This document shows positions 25,619 through 35,091 of a stretch of DNA of 64,000 nucleotides, in pieces (the stretch's first letter is position 1; the number at the start of each line of letters is the position of its first letter). The notes beneath the pieces are model-generated. The model had not been told where the DNA came from, did no database searches, and was given only the letters and a program-made list of their open reading frames with translations. Source of the DNA: Roseobacter litoralis Och 149 (GTDB lineage Bacteria > Pseudomonadota > Alphaproteobacteria > Rhodobacterales > Rhodobacteraceae); the NCBI RefSeq assembly GCF_000154785.2, contig NC_015730.1, positions 806,001 to 870,000 of the forward strand, written 5' to 3'. The translations under genes were made by a program, and so were the position numbers.

Positions 25619-26808
25619 ATCGCCCCCTTGAAGATGCGGTGATGCAGCGGGTTGAACCCGATGCGATAGGCCAATTCGCTCGGATGCTGTGCGTTCCAGA
25701 CGCACAGATCAGCGCGTGCACCTGCCATGATCCGGCCGCGGTCCTTTTCGCCCAAGGCCGCGGCAGCATGGGCCGTCATGCCCAGCAAGGCTTCCAGCGG
25801 AGTCACGCGAAACAGGGTGCAGGCCATGTTCATCGCCAAAAGCGGCGATGTCAGCGGGGATGATCCGGGGTTGCAATCCGTGGCCAGAGCCATGCGCACA
25901 GCGTGTTTGCGGAAAGACGCGATCGGCGGGACCTTCGTTTCGCGCAGCGTATAGAATGCGCCGGGCAGCACGACCGCAACCGTGCCGGATTTCGCAAGTG
26001 CCTGCGCGTCGGCATCCGTGGCATATTCCACGTGATCAGCGCTCAGCGCGCCATAGTGCGCCGCCAGTTGCGTGCCACCGATGTTTGACAATTGCTCAGC
26101 ATGGAGTTTGATCGGCAGGCCAAGCTCCACCGCCACGTCAAAAACGCGCCTGATTTGTGCTGTGTCAAAGGCGATGCCCTCGCAGAAACCGTCAACCGCA
26201 TCGACCAGCCCCTCGCCGTGTGCGGCACGCAGGGTGGGTAGGCAGATGTCGTCGATATAGGCATCCGGGTTGCCCTTGAATTCCGGCGGGACAGCATGCG
26301 CGCCGAGAAAGCTGGTGCGCACATCTACCGGGCGGGCGCTCGCGATTTGGCGGGCGACGCGCAGCATCTTGAGTTCCGTGTCACGGTCCAGCCCGTAGCC
26401 GGATTTTACCTCGATCAGCGTGACACCTTCCGCGATCAGCGCATCCACACGGGTCAGCGCATCTGCCAGCAGCGCCGCCTCGGATGCGCTACGCGTGGCC
26501 GTCACGGTCGATACGATCCCCCCGCCTGCGCGCGCCACTTCTTCGTAGCTCGCACCGTTCAGGCGCAGCTCGAATTCGGTCGCGCGATTGCCGCCGAAAA
26601 CCACATGCGTATGGCAGTCGATCAGCGCCGGAGTTACCAGCCGCCCGCCCAGATCATGCGTTGTTTCGCTGCGGTAAACATCGGGCACATCGGCACTTGG
26701 CCCCACCCACGTGATCTGGTCACCATCGGTGGCGATGGCACCTTCCTCGATCAGACCGTAGTCCTGATCGTCCCGCAGGGTCACAATTCTGGCGTTGGTG
26801 AAAAGCAT
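25615..26808 (-). CDS. hutI: Imidazolonepropionase
   Basis: 397 residues from the ATG at 26808; a TTG at 26826 would add six residues but has no better ribosome site. The amidohydrolase fold shows the metal motif [18 protein letters not shown], a second histidine region ([10 protein letters not shown]) and the late [11 protein letters not shown]. It opens the imidazolone ring to N-formimino-glutamate, step three of histidine breakdown. It is the first gene of the minus-strand hut run and diverges from hutF across a 75-base gap that carries overlapping palindromes. Confidence 0.95.
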   Translation of the reverse strand: MLFTNARIVTLRDDQDYGLIEEGAIATDGDQITWVGPSADVPDVYRSETTHDLGGRLVTPALIDCHTHVVFGGNRATEFELRLNGASYEEVARAGGGIVSTVTATRSASEAALLADALTRVDALIAEGVTLIEVKSGYGLDRDTELKMLRVARQIASARPVDVRTSFLGAHAVPPEFKGNPDAYIDDICLPTLRAAHGEGLVDAVDGFCEGIAFDTAQIRRVFDVAVELGLPIKLHAEQLSNIGGTQLAAHYGALSADHVEYATDADAQALAKSGTVAVVLPGAFYTLRETKVPPIASFRKHAVRMALATDCNPGSSPLTSPLLAMNMACTLFRVTPLEALLGMTAHAAAALGEKDRGRIMAGARADLCVWNAQHPSELAYRIGFNPLHHRIFKGAI

Positions 26809-26844
26809 CCGTCGACTCACTTGCAAGTTGGCGTTCTTGGTGTT

Positions 26845-26868
26845 TTATGTGCATACATAATATTATGT
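26845..26868. promoter_or_regulatory. Overlapping palindromes between hutI and hutF
   Basis: Two inverted repeats share an arm: TTATGT-GCAT-ACATAA (26845-26860) and the perfect 14-bp palindrome ACATAATATTATGT (26855-26868). They occupy the only regulatory space for the two divergent hut units. A HutC-type GntR repressor is the usual hut regulator and binds short AT-rich TGTATA-like palindromes, so this is a likely hut operator. No hutC gene is in the window. Confidence 0.6.
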
Positions 26869-26883
26869 CAAGCGGAGTGAACC

Positions 26884-28248
26884 ATGCAAAGGATTTGGGC
26901 TGAAAAGGCGCTGTTACCCTCTGGCTGGGCGTCAAATGTGCAGGTTGATATTGATGCGCAGGGCCGCATCGGTGCGGTCCAGCCCGACGCACCCGAGACC
27001 GGCAGCCGCGTTGCGATGTTGCTTCCAGCCCCCGTCAATGTGCACAGCCATGCGTTCCAACGCGCAATGGCGGGCCTGACCGAGCGGCGCGGCCCCGACC
27101 CAAGCGACAGCTTTTGGACATGGCGCCAGTTGATGTTCCGCTTTCTCGACCGTCTGACACCGGACCATATCGAAGCGATCACGGCATTTGTGCAGATGGA
27201 GATGCTGGAGGCCGGATATGGCGCGTCGGTTGAATTTCACTATCTGCATCACCAGCCGGGCGGCGCCATTTATGACAGTATCGCGGAAACTTCCGAACGC
27301 GTGGTGGCTGCAGCGGATCGCACGGGTATGGGGCTGTGCCTGTTGCCCGTGCATTATCAATTCGGCGGCTGTGACCAGCGTGACCTGACCACGGGGCAGA
27401 TACGGTTCGGCAACACGTTTGATCGGTTCCAGAGGCTGTATGCGGCGGCCTCGACCAGCATCAGGCATGCTTCGGCAGACTGCAGCATCGGCGTCGCGCC
27501 CCATTCCCTGCGTGCGGTTGGCATTGCCGATCTGCAAGCCTATGGCACGGCATTTCCGGACGGTCCGATCCACATGCATCTGGCTGAACAGCGCGCCGAA
27601 GTCACGGAGGTCGAAGCGCATTGGGGCGCGCGGCCCGTGGTTTGGGCGTTGGACAATATGGACCTTGATGCGCGCTGGTGCCTGATCCACTGCACCCAGA
27701 TGACCCCTGACGAGACGATCAGCCTTGCGCGTTCAGGTGCGGTTGCGGGTCTTTGCCCGATCACCGAAAGCAGTCTGGGCGACGGGATTTTCGATGCGGT
27801 GCGCTGGGTCGATCATGGTGGGGCCTTTGCGATCGGGTCTGACAGCAACATCCGCATTTCACTGAGCGAAGAGATGAGGACGCTGGATTACTCCCAACGG
27901 CTGCGTGATGGCACGCGCGCAGCGCTGGCATCGCCCGGGAAATCAACAGGGCGGCGGATTTTTGATGACATCCTGCAGGGTGGCGCGCAGGCGGCGCAGC
28001 GCGCGTCAGGGCGCATCGAGGCCGGATGCTGGGCGGATATGCTCTCGCTCGATACAACCTCGGAACACCTGTGGGGCAGGGACGGCGACACGGCGCTGGA
28101 TGCATGGATTTTCGCGGGGGATGACCGTTTGGTGACGGACGTCTGGTCTGCCGGGCGGCATATGGTGAAAAACGCGCAGCACGTGGAACGCGCGAAGATC
28201 GTCGCAGATTACAAACGAACAATCGACGCGTTGCGGGATGCGTTGTAA
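26884..28248 (+). CDS. hutF: N-formimino-L-glutamate deiminase
   Basis: 454 residues of the HutF group of the amidohydrolase superfamily. Metal ligands are visible in PAPVNVHSHAFQRAMAGL, HMHLAEQRAEV and the late GSDSNIRISLSEE. It converts formiminoglutamate to N-formylglutamate and ammonia, which HutG then deformylates. Presence of HutF plus HutG defines the five-step pathway instead of the one-step formiminoglutamase. It is transcribed away from hutI and may be co-transcribed with the large fusion gene starting at 28391. Confidence 0.94.
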   Translation: MQRIWAEKALLPSGWASNVQVDIDAQGRIGAVQPDAPETGSRVAMLLPAPVNVHSHAFQRAMAGLTERRGPDPSDSFWTWRQLMFRFLDRLTPDHIEAITAFVQMEMLEAGYGASVEFHYLHHQPGGAIYDSIAETSERVVAAADRTGMGLCLLPVHYQFGGCDQRDLTTGQIRFGNTFDRFQRLYAAASTSIRHASADCSIGVAPHSLRAVGIADLQAYGTAFPDGPIHMHLAEQRAEVTEVEAHWGARPVVWALDNMDLDARWCLIHCTQMTPDETISLARSGAVAGLCPITESSLGDGIFDAVRWVDHGGAFAIGSDSNIRISLSEEMRTLDYSQRLRDGTRAALASPGKSTGRRIFDDILQGGAQAAQRASGRIEAGCWADMLSLDTTSEHLWGRDGDTALDAWIFAGDDRLVTDVWSAGRHMVKNAQHVERAKIVADYKRTIDALRDAL

Positions 28249-28390
28249 CCGCCCCTGATTGCGGGTTCGCGAAGGCTGCGGACCCCGGTACGGGCCGGTT
28301 TTGGGCGGCATTTCTGATGCGTGTTTCTTGACAGCACAGAACGACAACCGCATCACAGGCGCAGGTGAAGTACAAGCGGGCGGGTGGGTC

Positions 28391-31300
28391 ATGGACAAAA
28401 CGGCAAAGCGCATTCAGCACTGGCAATCCGTCCTTGCGCAAAAGTGGCACATCAACGCAGAGCTGACGCCGCTCGATGGTGAATATGACCTGAATTTCCG
28501 CGCGACAACTGAGGATGGCGCGGGCTATATCGTCAAGGTCATGCGGGTGGGCTGCGACAGATGGCTTGTCGATATGCAGGTGAAAGCCTTTGAACACATC
28601 ACCGCACGCCAGCCGCAATTGCCCTGCCCCATGGTTATTCCCGCGACGGACGCGGCGTCTTTGCTGACGATCAGGGATGAGAATGGTCAGGAACGCCTTG
28701 TGTGGTTGCTCGGGCAGTTGCCGGGGCGATGTTATGCCCATATCGCCCCTAAAAGCGAGGCGCTGATCCATGAGTTGGGGCAGGTGCTCGCCGGTTCGGC
28801 AATGGCCTTGGCGGATTTTCACCACGAAGGGCTGGCGCGCGATTTCAAATGGGATTTGATGCGTGCGGCGTGGATCGGGGACGAGATAACCTGCATCACC
28901 GACCCCGCCCGGCGCGAGATGATCAAGGACATCCACGCGCAGTTTGCCGCCCTGATGCCCGCGTTGAACGCGCTGCCGAAACACGCCATCCACAATGATG
29001 CAAACGACTACAACATCCTTGTCACAGGTGCGCTGTCTGCGCCGCGCCGGGTCTCGGGCCTGATTGATCTGGGCGATATGTGCGCGGCCCCCCGGATCTG
29101 CGATCTTGCCATTGCGGCGGCCTATATCGTGCTTGATCATGCCCGCCCGGAAGCGGCCCTTGCCGCGCTCGTTGCCGGGTATCATGCGGTTTATCCGTTG
29201 ACGACGGGCGAGCTTGACATGCTCTGGCCGTTGCTGCGCATGCGCCTTGCGGTGAGTGTCGTGAATTCCACGCTCATGGCGGCGGATAATCCCGATGACC
29301 CTTACGTGACGATCTCGCAAGCACCGGCCTGGCGGTTTCTGGAGGGCAACACCCTGCACGCCGGTCTGCTCGCCGCCCGCCTGCGTGCAGCCTGTGGTTT
29401 GCCCGTGGTCAAAGGGGCCGAGCGGGTTCAGGCTTGGCTGGAACAGGAACGCGGAAATTTCGCGCCTTTGATGGGCTGTGATATTTCAGACGCCCCGCTG
29501 GGCGCGCTCTCTGTTGAGCAGTCAACCTGGCCCCAGAACCCGTTTCACATGCCTTTGGAAGAAGCCGCCAGAGTGGGCGCGGAGTTCGAAGATCAGGGCC
29601 GCATCTGGCTGGGCTATTACCATGAGCCGCGCCTGATCTATGCAGAACCCGCCTTTCGCAAAGGACCGTGGAAGGCCAGTGACCGGCGCACGGTCCATCT
29701 GGCCGTTGATGTGTTCACCTCAGCAGGCACGCCCATGTTTGCCCCGATGCGCGGCGAGGTGTTTGTTGCCGAATACCGCGCCGGACATTTGGATTACGGC
29801 GGTGTCATTATCCTGCGCCATGAAACGCCGCAGGACGATCCGTTTTACACGCTCTATGGTCATCTCGACCCGGAGTTTCTGGATCGGCTGCGCGTCGGTC
29901 AGGTGATCGAGCGGGGGCAAGAATTCTGCCGTCTGGGCGATGCGACGATGAACGGGGGCTGGGCCCCACATGTGCATTTTCAGCTTGCGCTGACGACTGA
30001 GGGCATCGAGGCCGATTGGCCCGGTGTCGGTGACCCTGACGAGATGTATCTGTGGCGTGCCATCTGCCCCAACCCTGCGGCATTGCTGAACCTTGAGGAC
30101 GAGAAGGTGCGCTATGCTCCGACCTCAAAACACGACATACGGGAAGCGCGGCAGCAGAAGTTTGGCGGTAACCTGAGCCTTTCCTATGAGGATCCGGTGA
30201 TGCTGGTGCGCGGCTGGAAACACTATCTGTTCGACGAATGGGGCCGCCCCTATCTGGATGCCTATAACAACGTGCCCCATGTGGGTCATGCCCATCCGCG
30301 CATTCAGACAGTGGCTGCCGATCAGCTGAAACGTATCAATTCAAACACCCGCTACCTGCACCCGGCTCAAACGGCGTTTGCGGACAAGATCCTGTCGAAA
30401 CTGCCGGATCATCTGCAGGTCTGCTATTTCGTGAATTCGGGCACCGAAGCCAATGAATTGGCCCTGCGTCTGGCGCGTGCTCATACGGGTGCCAAGGGGA
30501 TGGTCACGCCCGATCACGGCTATCATGGGAACACGACCGGGGCGGTCGATATCTCTGCTTACAAGTTCAATAAACCGGGTGGTGTCGGGCAATCCGACTG
30601 GGTGGAACTGGTGGAAATCGCGGATGATTACCGGGGTTCTTTTGGCCGCGATGATCCGATGCGCGCGCAGAAGTTCGCCGATCTGGTGGACCCGGCCATC
30701 GCATCCTTGCAGGACAAAGGGCAGGGGGTTGCGGGCTTTATCGCCGAAACCTTCCCGTCAGTCGGGGGGCAGATCATACCGCCCAAGGGTTACCTTGCTG
30801 CTGTCTATGCGAAAATTCGCGCCGCCGGCGGGGTGTGTATTGCGGATGAGGTGCAAACGGGTCTGGGGCGGCTGGGCGCGTATTACTTTGGGTTTGAGGT
30901 TCAGGAGGTGCTGCCCGATATCGTCGTGATGGGCAAACCCATCGGCAACGGGCATCCCCTCGGCGTGCTGGTCACAACGCGCGAGATCGCGGCGAGTTTC
31001 GACAACGGGATTGAGTTCTTTTCAACCTTCGGGGGCTCAACACTGTCATGCCGGATTGGCCATGAAGTGTTGCAGATCGTGGACGATGAAAACCTGCAGG
31101 ATAACGCGCGCAAGATCGGTGGGCAGTTGATGGCGGGTCTCAAGACGCTGAAAGCGAAATACGATTGTGTGGGTGACGTGCGCGGTATGGGGCTGTTTCT
31201 GGGGGTGGAATTGATCCGCCCTGACGGCTCGGAAGCGCCGGAGATATGCGCCTATGTCAAAAACCGCATGCGCGATTATCGCATCCTGATCGGCAGCGAA

Positions 31301-31408
31301 GGGCCGAAAGACAATGTGCTCAAAATCCGCCCCCCGCTGACCATCGAAGCGGAGGATGCCGCGATGATCATAGAGGTGCTGGATCACATCCTTGGCGAAG
31401 TTGCCTGA
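28391..31408 (+). CDS. Fusion: APH kinase, M23 peptidase-like domain and class III aminotransferase fold
   Basis: About 1005 residues from the ATG at 28391; the frame is open back to 28259, but those codons have no family resemblance. Three domains: an aminoglycoside/choline-kinase-like part (about 10-320) with catalytic HNDANDYN (H201, D203) and LIDLGDM; an M23/lysostaphin-type metallopeptidase fold (about 425-560) with all zinc ligands, HLAVD (H436, D440), YGHL (H491) and HVH (H527, H529); and a PLP class III aminotransferase fold (about 585-1005) with likely PLP lysine K849 in VVMGKPIGNGHPLG. Human hydroxylysine kinase and the ethanolamine-phosphate / phosphohydroxylysine phospho-lyases are separate proteins of the first and third kinds, so a kinase plus ammonia-phospho-lyase of an amino alcohol is likely. 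There is no signal peptide, so the M23 part is cytosolic and its role unknown. Confidence 0.85.
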   Translation: MDKTAKRIQHWQSVLAQKWHINAELTPLDGEYDLNFRATTEDGAGYIVKVMRVGCDRWLVDMQVKAFEHITARQPQLPCPMVIPATDAASLLTIRDENGQERLVWLLGQLPGRCYAHIAPKSEALIHELGQVLAGSAMALADFHHEGLARDFKWDLMRAAWIGDEITCITDPARREMIKDIHAQFAALMPALNALPKHAIHNDANDYNILVTGALSAPRRVSGLIDLGDMCAAPRICDLAIAAAYIVLDHARPEAALAALVAGYHAVYPLTTGELDMLWPLLRMRLAVSVVNSTLMAADNPDDPYVTISQAPAWRFLEGNTLHAGLLAARLRAACGLPVVKGAERVQAWLEQERGNFAPLMGCDISDAPLGALSVEQSTWPQNPFHMPLEEAARVGAEFEDQGRIWLGYYHEPRLIYAEPAFRKGPWKASDRRTVHLAVDVFTSAGTPMFAPMRGEVFVAEYRAGHLDYGGVIILRHETPQDDPFYTLYGHLDPEFLDRLRVGQVIERGQEFCRLGDATMNGGWAPHVHFQLALTTEGIEADWPGVGDPDEMYLWRAICPNPAALLNLEDEKVRYAPTSKHDIREARQQKFGGNLSLSYEDPVMLVRGWKHYLFDEWGRPYLDAYNNVPHVGHAHPRIQTVAADQLKRINSNTRYLHPAQTAFADKILSKLPDHLQVCYFVNSGTEANELALRLARAHTGAKGMVTPDHGYHGNTTGAVDISAYKFNKPGGVGQSDWVELVEIADDYRGSFGRDDPMRAQKFADLVDPAIASLQDKGQGVAGFIAETFPSVGGQIIPPKGYLAAVYAKIRAAGGVCIADEVQTGLGRLGAYYFGFEVQEVLPDIVVMGKPIGNGHPLGVLVTTREIAASFDNGIEFFSTFGGSTLSCRIGHEVLQIVDDENLQDNARKIGGQLMAGLKTLKAKYDCVGDVRGMGLFLGVELIRPDGSEAPEICAYVKNRMRDYRILIGSEGPKDNVLKIRPPLTIEAEDAAMIIEVLDHILGEVA

Positions 31409-31418
31409 GCTTGCCAGA

Positions 31419-32462
31419 TCACTTGAAATGTTTGTTCAGGTGGTCGGAATAATCCTGATAGGCCCCGATACAGTGGCTGACCCAACCCGGATTGTAATAG
31501 GTGTCGAGATAGCGATCCCCGCTGTCGCATAACAACGTGACGATCGACCCTTCGCGCCCGGTTTTGATCATGTCCTGCGCGCGCTCCAGTGCCCCCCAGA
31601 GGTTCGTTCCAGAGGATGGCCCCGTCTTGCGCCCGATCAACTCTTCGAGCCACAGCATCGTCGCCACGCTCGCAGCATCCGGCACCGCGATCATTTGATC
31701 AATAACGCCGGGCTGAAAGGAGAGTTCGACCTTGGGCCGCCCGATCCCTTCGATGCGGCTGGATTTGTCCGACCGCAGATTGCGATCCCCTGTCATGTAG
31801 CTTTGATAAAACACGGAGTTTTCCGGATCCACGACCGTGAGTTCCGTATCATAGCCCTTATAGCGAATGTAACGGCCCAGAGTGGCCGATGTGCCGCCGG
31901 TGCCCGCACTCATCACCAGATGCGCGGGGATGGGATGGGGTTCCTGTTCCATCTGGGTGAAAACGCTTTCGGCAATGTTGTTGTTGCCCCGCCAATCGGT
32001 GGCACGCTCGGCATAGGTGAATTGATCCATGAAATAGCCACCGATTGACGCGGCGAGCGCAACCGAGGCCTCATGCATCTGCGGCGCGGCATCCACAAAG
32101 TGAACCTTGCCGCCATAAAACTCGATTTGCCGGATTTTGCTGCGGGCGGTGCTTTTGGGGAGTACGGCAATAAAGGGGACGCCAATCATCCGCGCGAAAT
32201 AGGCCTCCGAAACGGCGGTGCTGCCAGAGGAGGCTTCGACAATAGTTGTGTCCGCGTTGATCTTGCCGTTGCACAACGCATATAAAAACAACGACCGCGC
32301 GAGGCGATGTTTGAGGCTGCCTGTGGGATGCGTGCTTTCGTCTTTCAGATAGATGTCCACACCGGTGAGGCGCGGCAAAGGGAGCTTGAAAAGATGCGTG
32401 TCAGCCGAGCGATGCGCATCGGCGTTGATCTGGCGAATGGCGTGGGCGACCCAAATGTCCAT
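31419..32462 (-). CDS. PLP-dependent cysteine synthase-family enzyme
   Basis: 347 residues of the fold-type II (beta-family) PLP enzymes. The PLP lysine is K51 in [10 protein letters not shown]; substrate loop [10 protein letters not shown] and the phosphate-binding [13 protein letters not shown] are present. Compared with housekeeping CysK the C-terminal region is longer ([17 protein letters not shown]), as in the cysteine-desulfhydrase-like branch. It may make or break down cysteine or a related 3-substituted alanine. It is convergent with the fusion gene (11-base gap) and lies 38 bases downstream of a TauE-type exporter in the same direction, hinting at sulfur release and export. Reaction direction and substrate are not decided by the sequence. 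Confidence 0.8.
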   Translation of the reverse strand: MDIWVAHAIRQINADAHRSADTHLFKLPLPRLTGVDIYLKDESTHPTGSLKHRLARSLFLYALCNGKINADTTIVEASSGSTAVSEAYFARMIGVPFIAVLPKSTARSKIRQIEFYGGKVHFVDAAPQMHEASVALAASIGGYFMDQFTYAERATDWRGNNNIAESVFTQMEQEPHPIPAHLVMSAGTGGTSATLGRYIRYKGYDTELTVVDPENSVFYQSYMTGDRNLRSDKSSRIEGIGRPKVELSFQPGVIDQMIAVPDAASVATMLWLEELIGRKTGPSSGTNLWGALERAQDMIKTGREGSIVTLLCDSGDRYLDTYYNPGWVSHCIGAYQDYSDHLNKHFK

Positions 32463-32500
32463 GAAACTCTCCTTGCGTTCGGCTGTCAGCCCGGTACCGT

Positions 32501-33226
32501 TTAAATGGATTTGAGCAAGAGCAACAGCGCGCCGGTTGAAGAAATCGACAGCATCAGGAAACGGCCCGTGGCTTTGGTCATGTACCCGCGTACCCGCTTT
32601 CCGGCGGCATAGCCGATGATCAGGCCGGGCAGGAGCATCAGCCCAAGAAACGCCAGCTGCGCGGAAAATGCCCCGGCAAAACTGAGGGCAACCAGCGATG
32701 AAATATAGGAAAAGGTGAAAACAAGCGCCATCGTGGGGCGTGTTTTCTCAATGCGTTCGTTCTGATAAAGCACCACCAGCGGCGCGCCGGGGATACCCGT
32801 GGCAGTGCCCATGACCCCAACCGCAACGCCACATACCGCAAGGTTGCGCGATGTCAGCGCGAGCGCTTTGGCAAAAACGGTCACTGCGACGGCCACCAGT
32901 ATCAGCAGCGCAAACAACACGCCCAGCGTATCGGTCGGGACCAGCATGACGATCGCCGCCCCGATCGCGGTTCCGATCAGGATGGTGGGCAGCAGGAATG
33001 CCACTTCTCGCTGCACAACATTCGCGCGGCCATCGCCAAGCATCAGAAGGGATAAAAACAGATTGATGAACAACATCGGCCCGGGGACATATTCAAGGCT
33101 GACGAGCGCCAGCAAAGGGGCTGCGATCATGCCAAATCCCATGCCGGTTGACGTCTGTACCAGCGCCGCGAGGATCACCACGCCATTTGCGAGCACCAGC
33201 GACGAGATCGGCTGCGTGAATTCCAT
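32501..33226 (-). CDS. TauE/SafE-family sulfite/organosulfonate exporter-like permease
   Basis: 241 residues from the ATG at 33226, preceded by AGGAACAGGCG; the open frame to 33289 adds non-membrane residues. Eight or so hydrophobic segments and the family phrases [19 protein letters not shown] and [19 protein letters not shown] identify TauE/SafE. Members export sulfite or take up sulfoacetate, and others have unknown cargo. It lies between the taurine regulator (223 bases upstream) and a cysteine-synthase-like gene (downstream). Its position next to the taurine cluster makes sulfite export plausible, alongside the TauZ-type exporter at 42325. Confidence 0.83.
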   Translation of the reverse strand: MEFTQPISSLVLANGVVILAALVQTSTGMGFGMIAAPLLALVSLEYVPGPMLFINLFLSLLMLGDGRANVVQREVAFLLPTILIGTAIGAAIVMLVPTDTLGVLFALLILVAVAVTVFAKALALTSRNLAVCGVAVGVMGTATGIPGAPLVVLYQNERIEKTRPTMALVFTFSYISSLVALSFAGAFSAQLAFLGLMLLPGLIIGYAAGKRVRGYMTKATGRFLMLSISSTGALLLLLKSI

Positions 33227-33449
33227 GTCGCCTGTTCCTGTGTTGCGCGCCTGTGCATCTTTGTCGAAACCGGGCGCATCGTGGTGCAATGCGGCACCTT
33301 AGGGCTTTGTCTGTGGGACTGGCAACGTCGTTTCTCCGGGGGTTTTGCGCAGGCGGGCGGGTTGCAGCACATTCGCATGATCAACCAATCCCGAACGGGG
33401 TGCCGTGATGCAGATATCCGGCGTCGGGCTTGCAGTTATGGAACTCAAC

Positions 33450-34937
33450 TCACAGCTTTTGTTTTTGTGCTGCGGTGACTTTCGCAGAGATCAACCGCAC
33501 GCCTTCGGGAATTTTATCCACCGGGATCGAAGAGTAGCCCAACCTGAAAAACCCCTTTGGCTGATTGTCTCCGCTGAAAAACGGCGCGCCGGGTTCTATG
33601 ACGACACCGTCTTTCAGCAAGTCCGTGGCGAGGGTTTCGGTATCGATGCCGTCCGGCGTTTTGACCCAAAGACTTGTGCCCCCAAATTGTGCGGCGCCTG
33701 AAATCTCCAGATCAGTATTGCCAAGCGCATCGACCACAGCGGCGCGGCGTTTGGCAAAGGCGCGCCGCATGTCGCGGATCAACAGATCGTAATGACCTTG
33801 AGCCAGAAAATACGCGGCCGTTCTTTGCAGATGGCCGGGCGGGTGCCTCAGGATCATCGAGCGCAATTCGCGCGCTTCGGCAATTACGCGTTCGGGTCCG
33901 ACGAGGTATCCCAACCGTAAACCGGGAAACAACGCTTTGGAAAAGCTGCCCGCGTAAAGCACACGCTGGTCTTTATCAATTGCTTTCAGCGCGGGGCTTG
34001 GCGGCTGGATAAAGCTCATCTCGAATTCATAGTCATCCTCGACAATGATGAAATCATGCTCCTGTGCTTGTTCAAGCAATCGTAGTCGACGTTCCCGTGT
34101 GAGCGTGGCACCGGTGGGCGCATGGTGGCTCGGGGTGACGAAAACCGCCTGCGTTCCAATCGGGATCTTGTTGGGCGGCAGCCCGTATTGATCAACATCA
34201 ACTGTCGTGATGTCGGCGCCGCACCACTGCAACGCCTGCAACGTGTCTGGATAGCCGGGGTTTTCACACACGGCCTTCAGAGGTCTGCGCGTTAACAATT
34301 CAATCGCCAGCCAGATCGCATTTTGGGCCCCCACGGTGATAAGAACCTGATCTTGGTTGGCCGTAATGCCACGACGCGGCAGCATGCGGGACAGAATGTA
34401 GTCGACAAGTAACGGATCATCCGTGGCCCCGTTGCCCGCCATCAGGTCGAAATCGCGCTTTCCGATGGCCTGTCGCGCGCATTCCCGCCACGCGGTATGA
34501 TTAAAAAGGGCTGTGTCCATTTCGCCGAACACAAACGGATAGGGCAGGGCGCGCCAGTCTTTCGGCTTGACCACGCGTCTTCGCGCGGCGAGGTTTTCCG
34601 ACAGGATATTCTTCCAGACCTCACTGTTTTCAATGGGTTCGTTGACATGCCCTTTGGGCAGGCGTGGGACCGCGTCCGTTTTGGCGACGAGGTAACCGCT
34701 GCGGCTTTGCGTTTCCAGATACCCCTGAACCACCAGCTCCTGATAGGCGAGCGTCACCGTCATGCGGGCCACGCCGAGGTGTTCTGCGAGTTTGCGCGAA
34801 GAGGGCATGAGTGAGCCGGGCAAGGCCTGCGTGGAAAGGATCGACTCGATCACTTTCTCGCGGATCTGCGTTTGAAACGGACGCCGGGAGGTACGATCGA
34901 GGAAAAAGACGTCGGGCGCGATGCGAACTTTAGCCAT
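33450..34937 (-). CDS. tauR: MocR/GntR-type regulator, likely TauR
   Basis: 495 residues with an N-terminal GntR winged helix (SSRKLAEHLGVARMTVTLAY) and a C-terminal aminotransferase-like domain of fold type I. The PLP lysine would be K334 in GSFSKALFPGLRLGYLVG. MocR-type TauR of Rhodobacter activates taurine genes, probably sensing taurine through PLP. Here it is divergent from the taurine operon, and the shared gap has two CTGG-type direct repeats at 34958-34989, like the reported TauR sites. Its start is 21 bases from the nearer repeat, so autoregulation is likely. Confidence in the family is very high and in the TauR assignment high from context. Confidence 0.9.
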   Translation of the reverse strand: MAKVRIAPDVFFLDRTSRRPFQTQIREKVIESILSTQALPGSLMPSSRKLAEHLGVARMTVTLAYQELVVQGYLETQSRSGYLVAKTDAVPRLPKGHVNEPIENSEVWKNILSENLAARRRVVKPKDWRALPYPFVFGEMDTALFNHTAWRECARQAIGKRDFDLMAGNGATDDPLLVDYILSRMLPRRGITANQDQVLITVGAQNAIWLAIELLTRRPLKAVCENPGYPDTLQALQWCGADITTVDVDQYGLPPNKIPIGTQAVFVTPSHHAPTGATLTRERRLRLLEQAQEHDFIIVEDDYEFEMSFIQPPSPALKAIDKDQRVLYAGSFSKALFPGLRLGYLVGPERVIAEARELRSMILRHPPGHLQRTAAYFLAQGHYDLLIRDMRRAFAKRRAAVVDALGNTDLEISGAAQFGGTSLWVKTPDGIDTETLATDLLKDGVVIEPGAPFFSGDNQPKGFFRLGYSSIPVDKIPEGVRLISAKVTAAQKQKL

Positions 34938-34957
34938 CGCCCAATTCTTGAGCTTTA

Positions 34958-34989
34958 CTGGTCTAAGTCAATAGAAAAACTGGCCCTAA
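34958..34989. promoter_or_regulatory. Putative TauR binding repeats
   Basis: Direct repeats CTGGTCTAAG (34958-34967) and CTGGCCCTAA (34980-34989), with starts 22 bases apart, about two helical turns. They resemble the CTGGACTTAA repeats reported (from memory) for TauR of Rhodobacter capsulatus, matching 7 and 8 of 10 positions. Location between tauR and tauK fits an activator site. Confidence 0.6.
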
Positions 34990-35091
34990 CGATTGGTTAA
35001 CGATTCCTTCTATCCGTCGCTCAGCCGAGAGGGAGGTGGAATGCTCCTCCTGCGGCAGAGCGCACAGGCGCACAATATTTGGGAGGACGAT

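Noticed and set aside
27761..29359. 532-codon open frame on the minus strand
   Set aside because: It runs through the ends of hutF and the kinase domain of the fusion gene, and its product is arginine- and histidine-rich without recognisable motifs.
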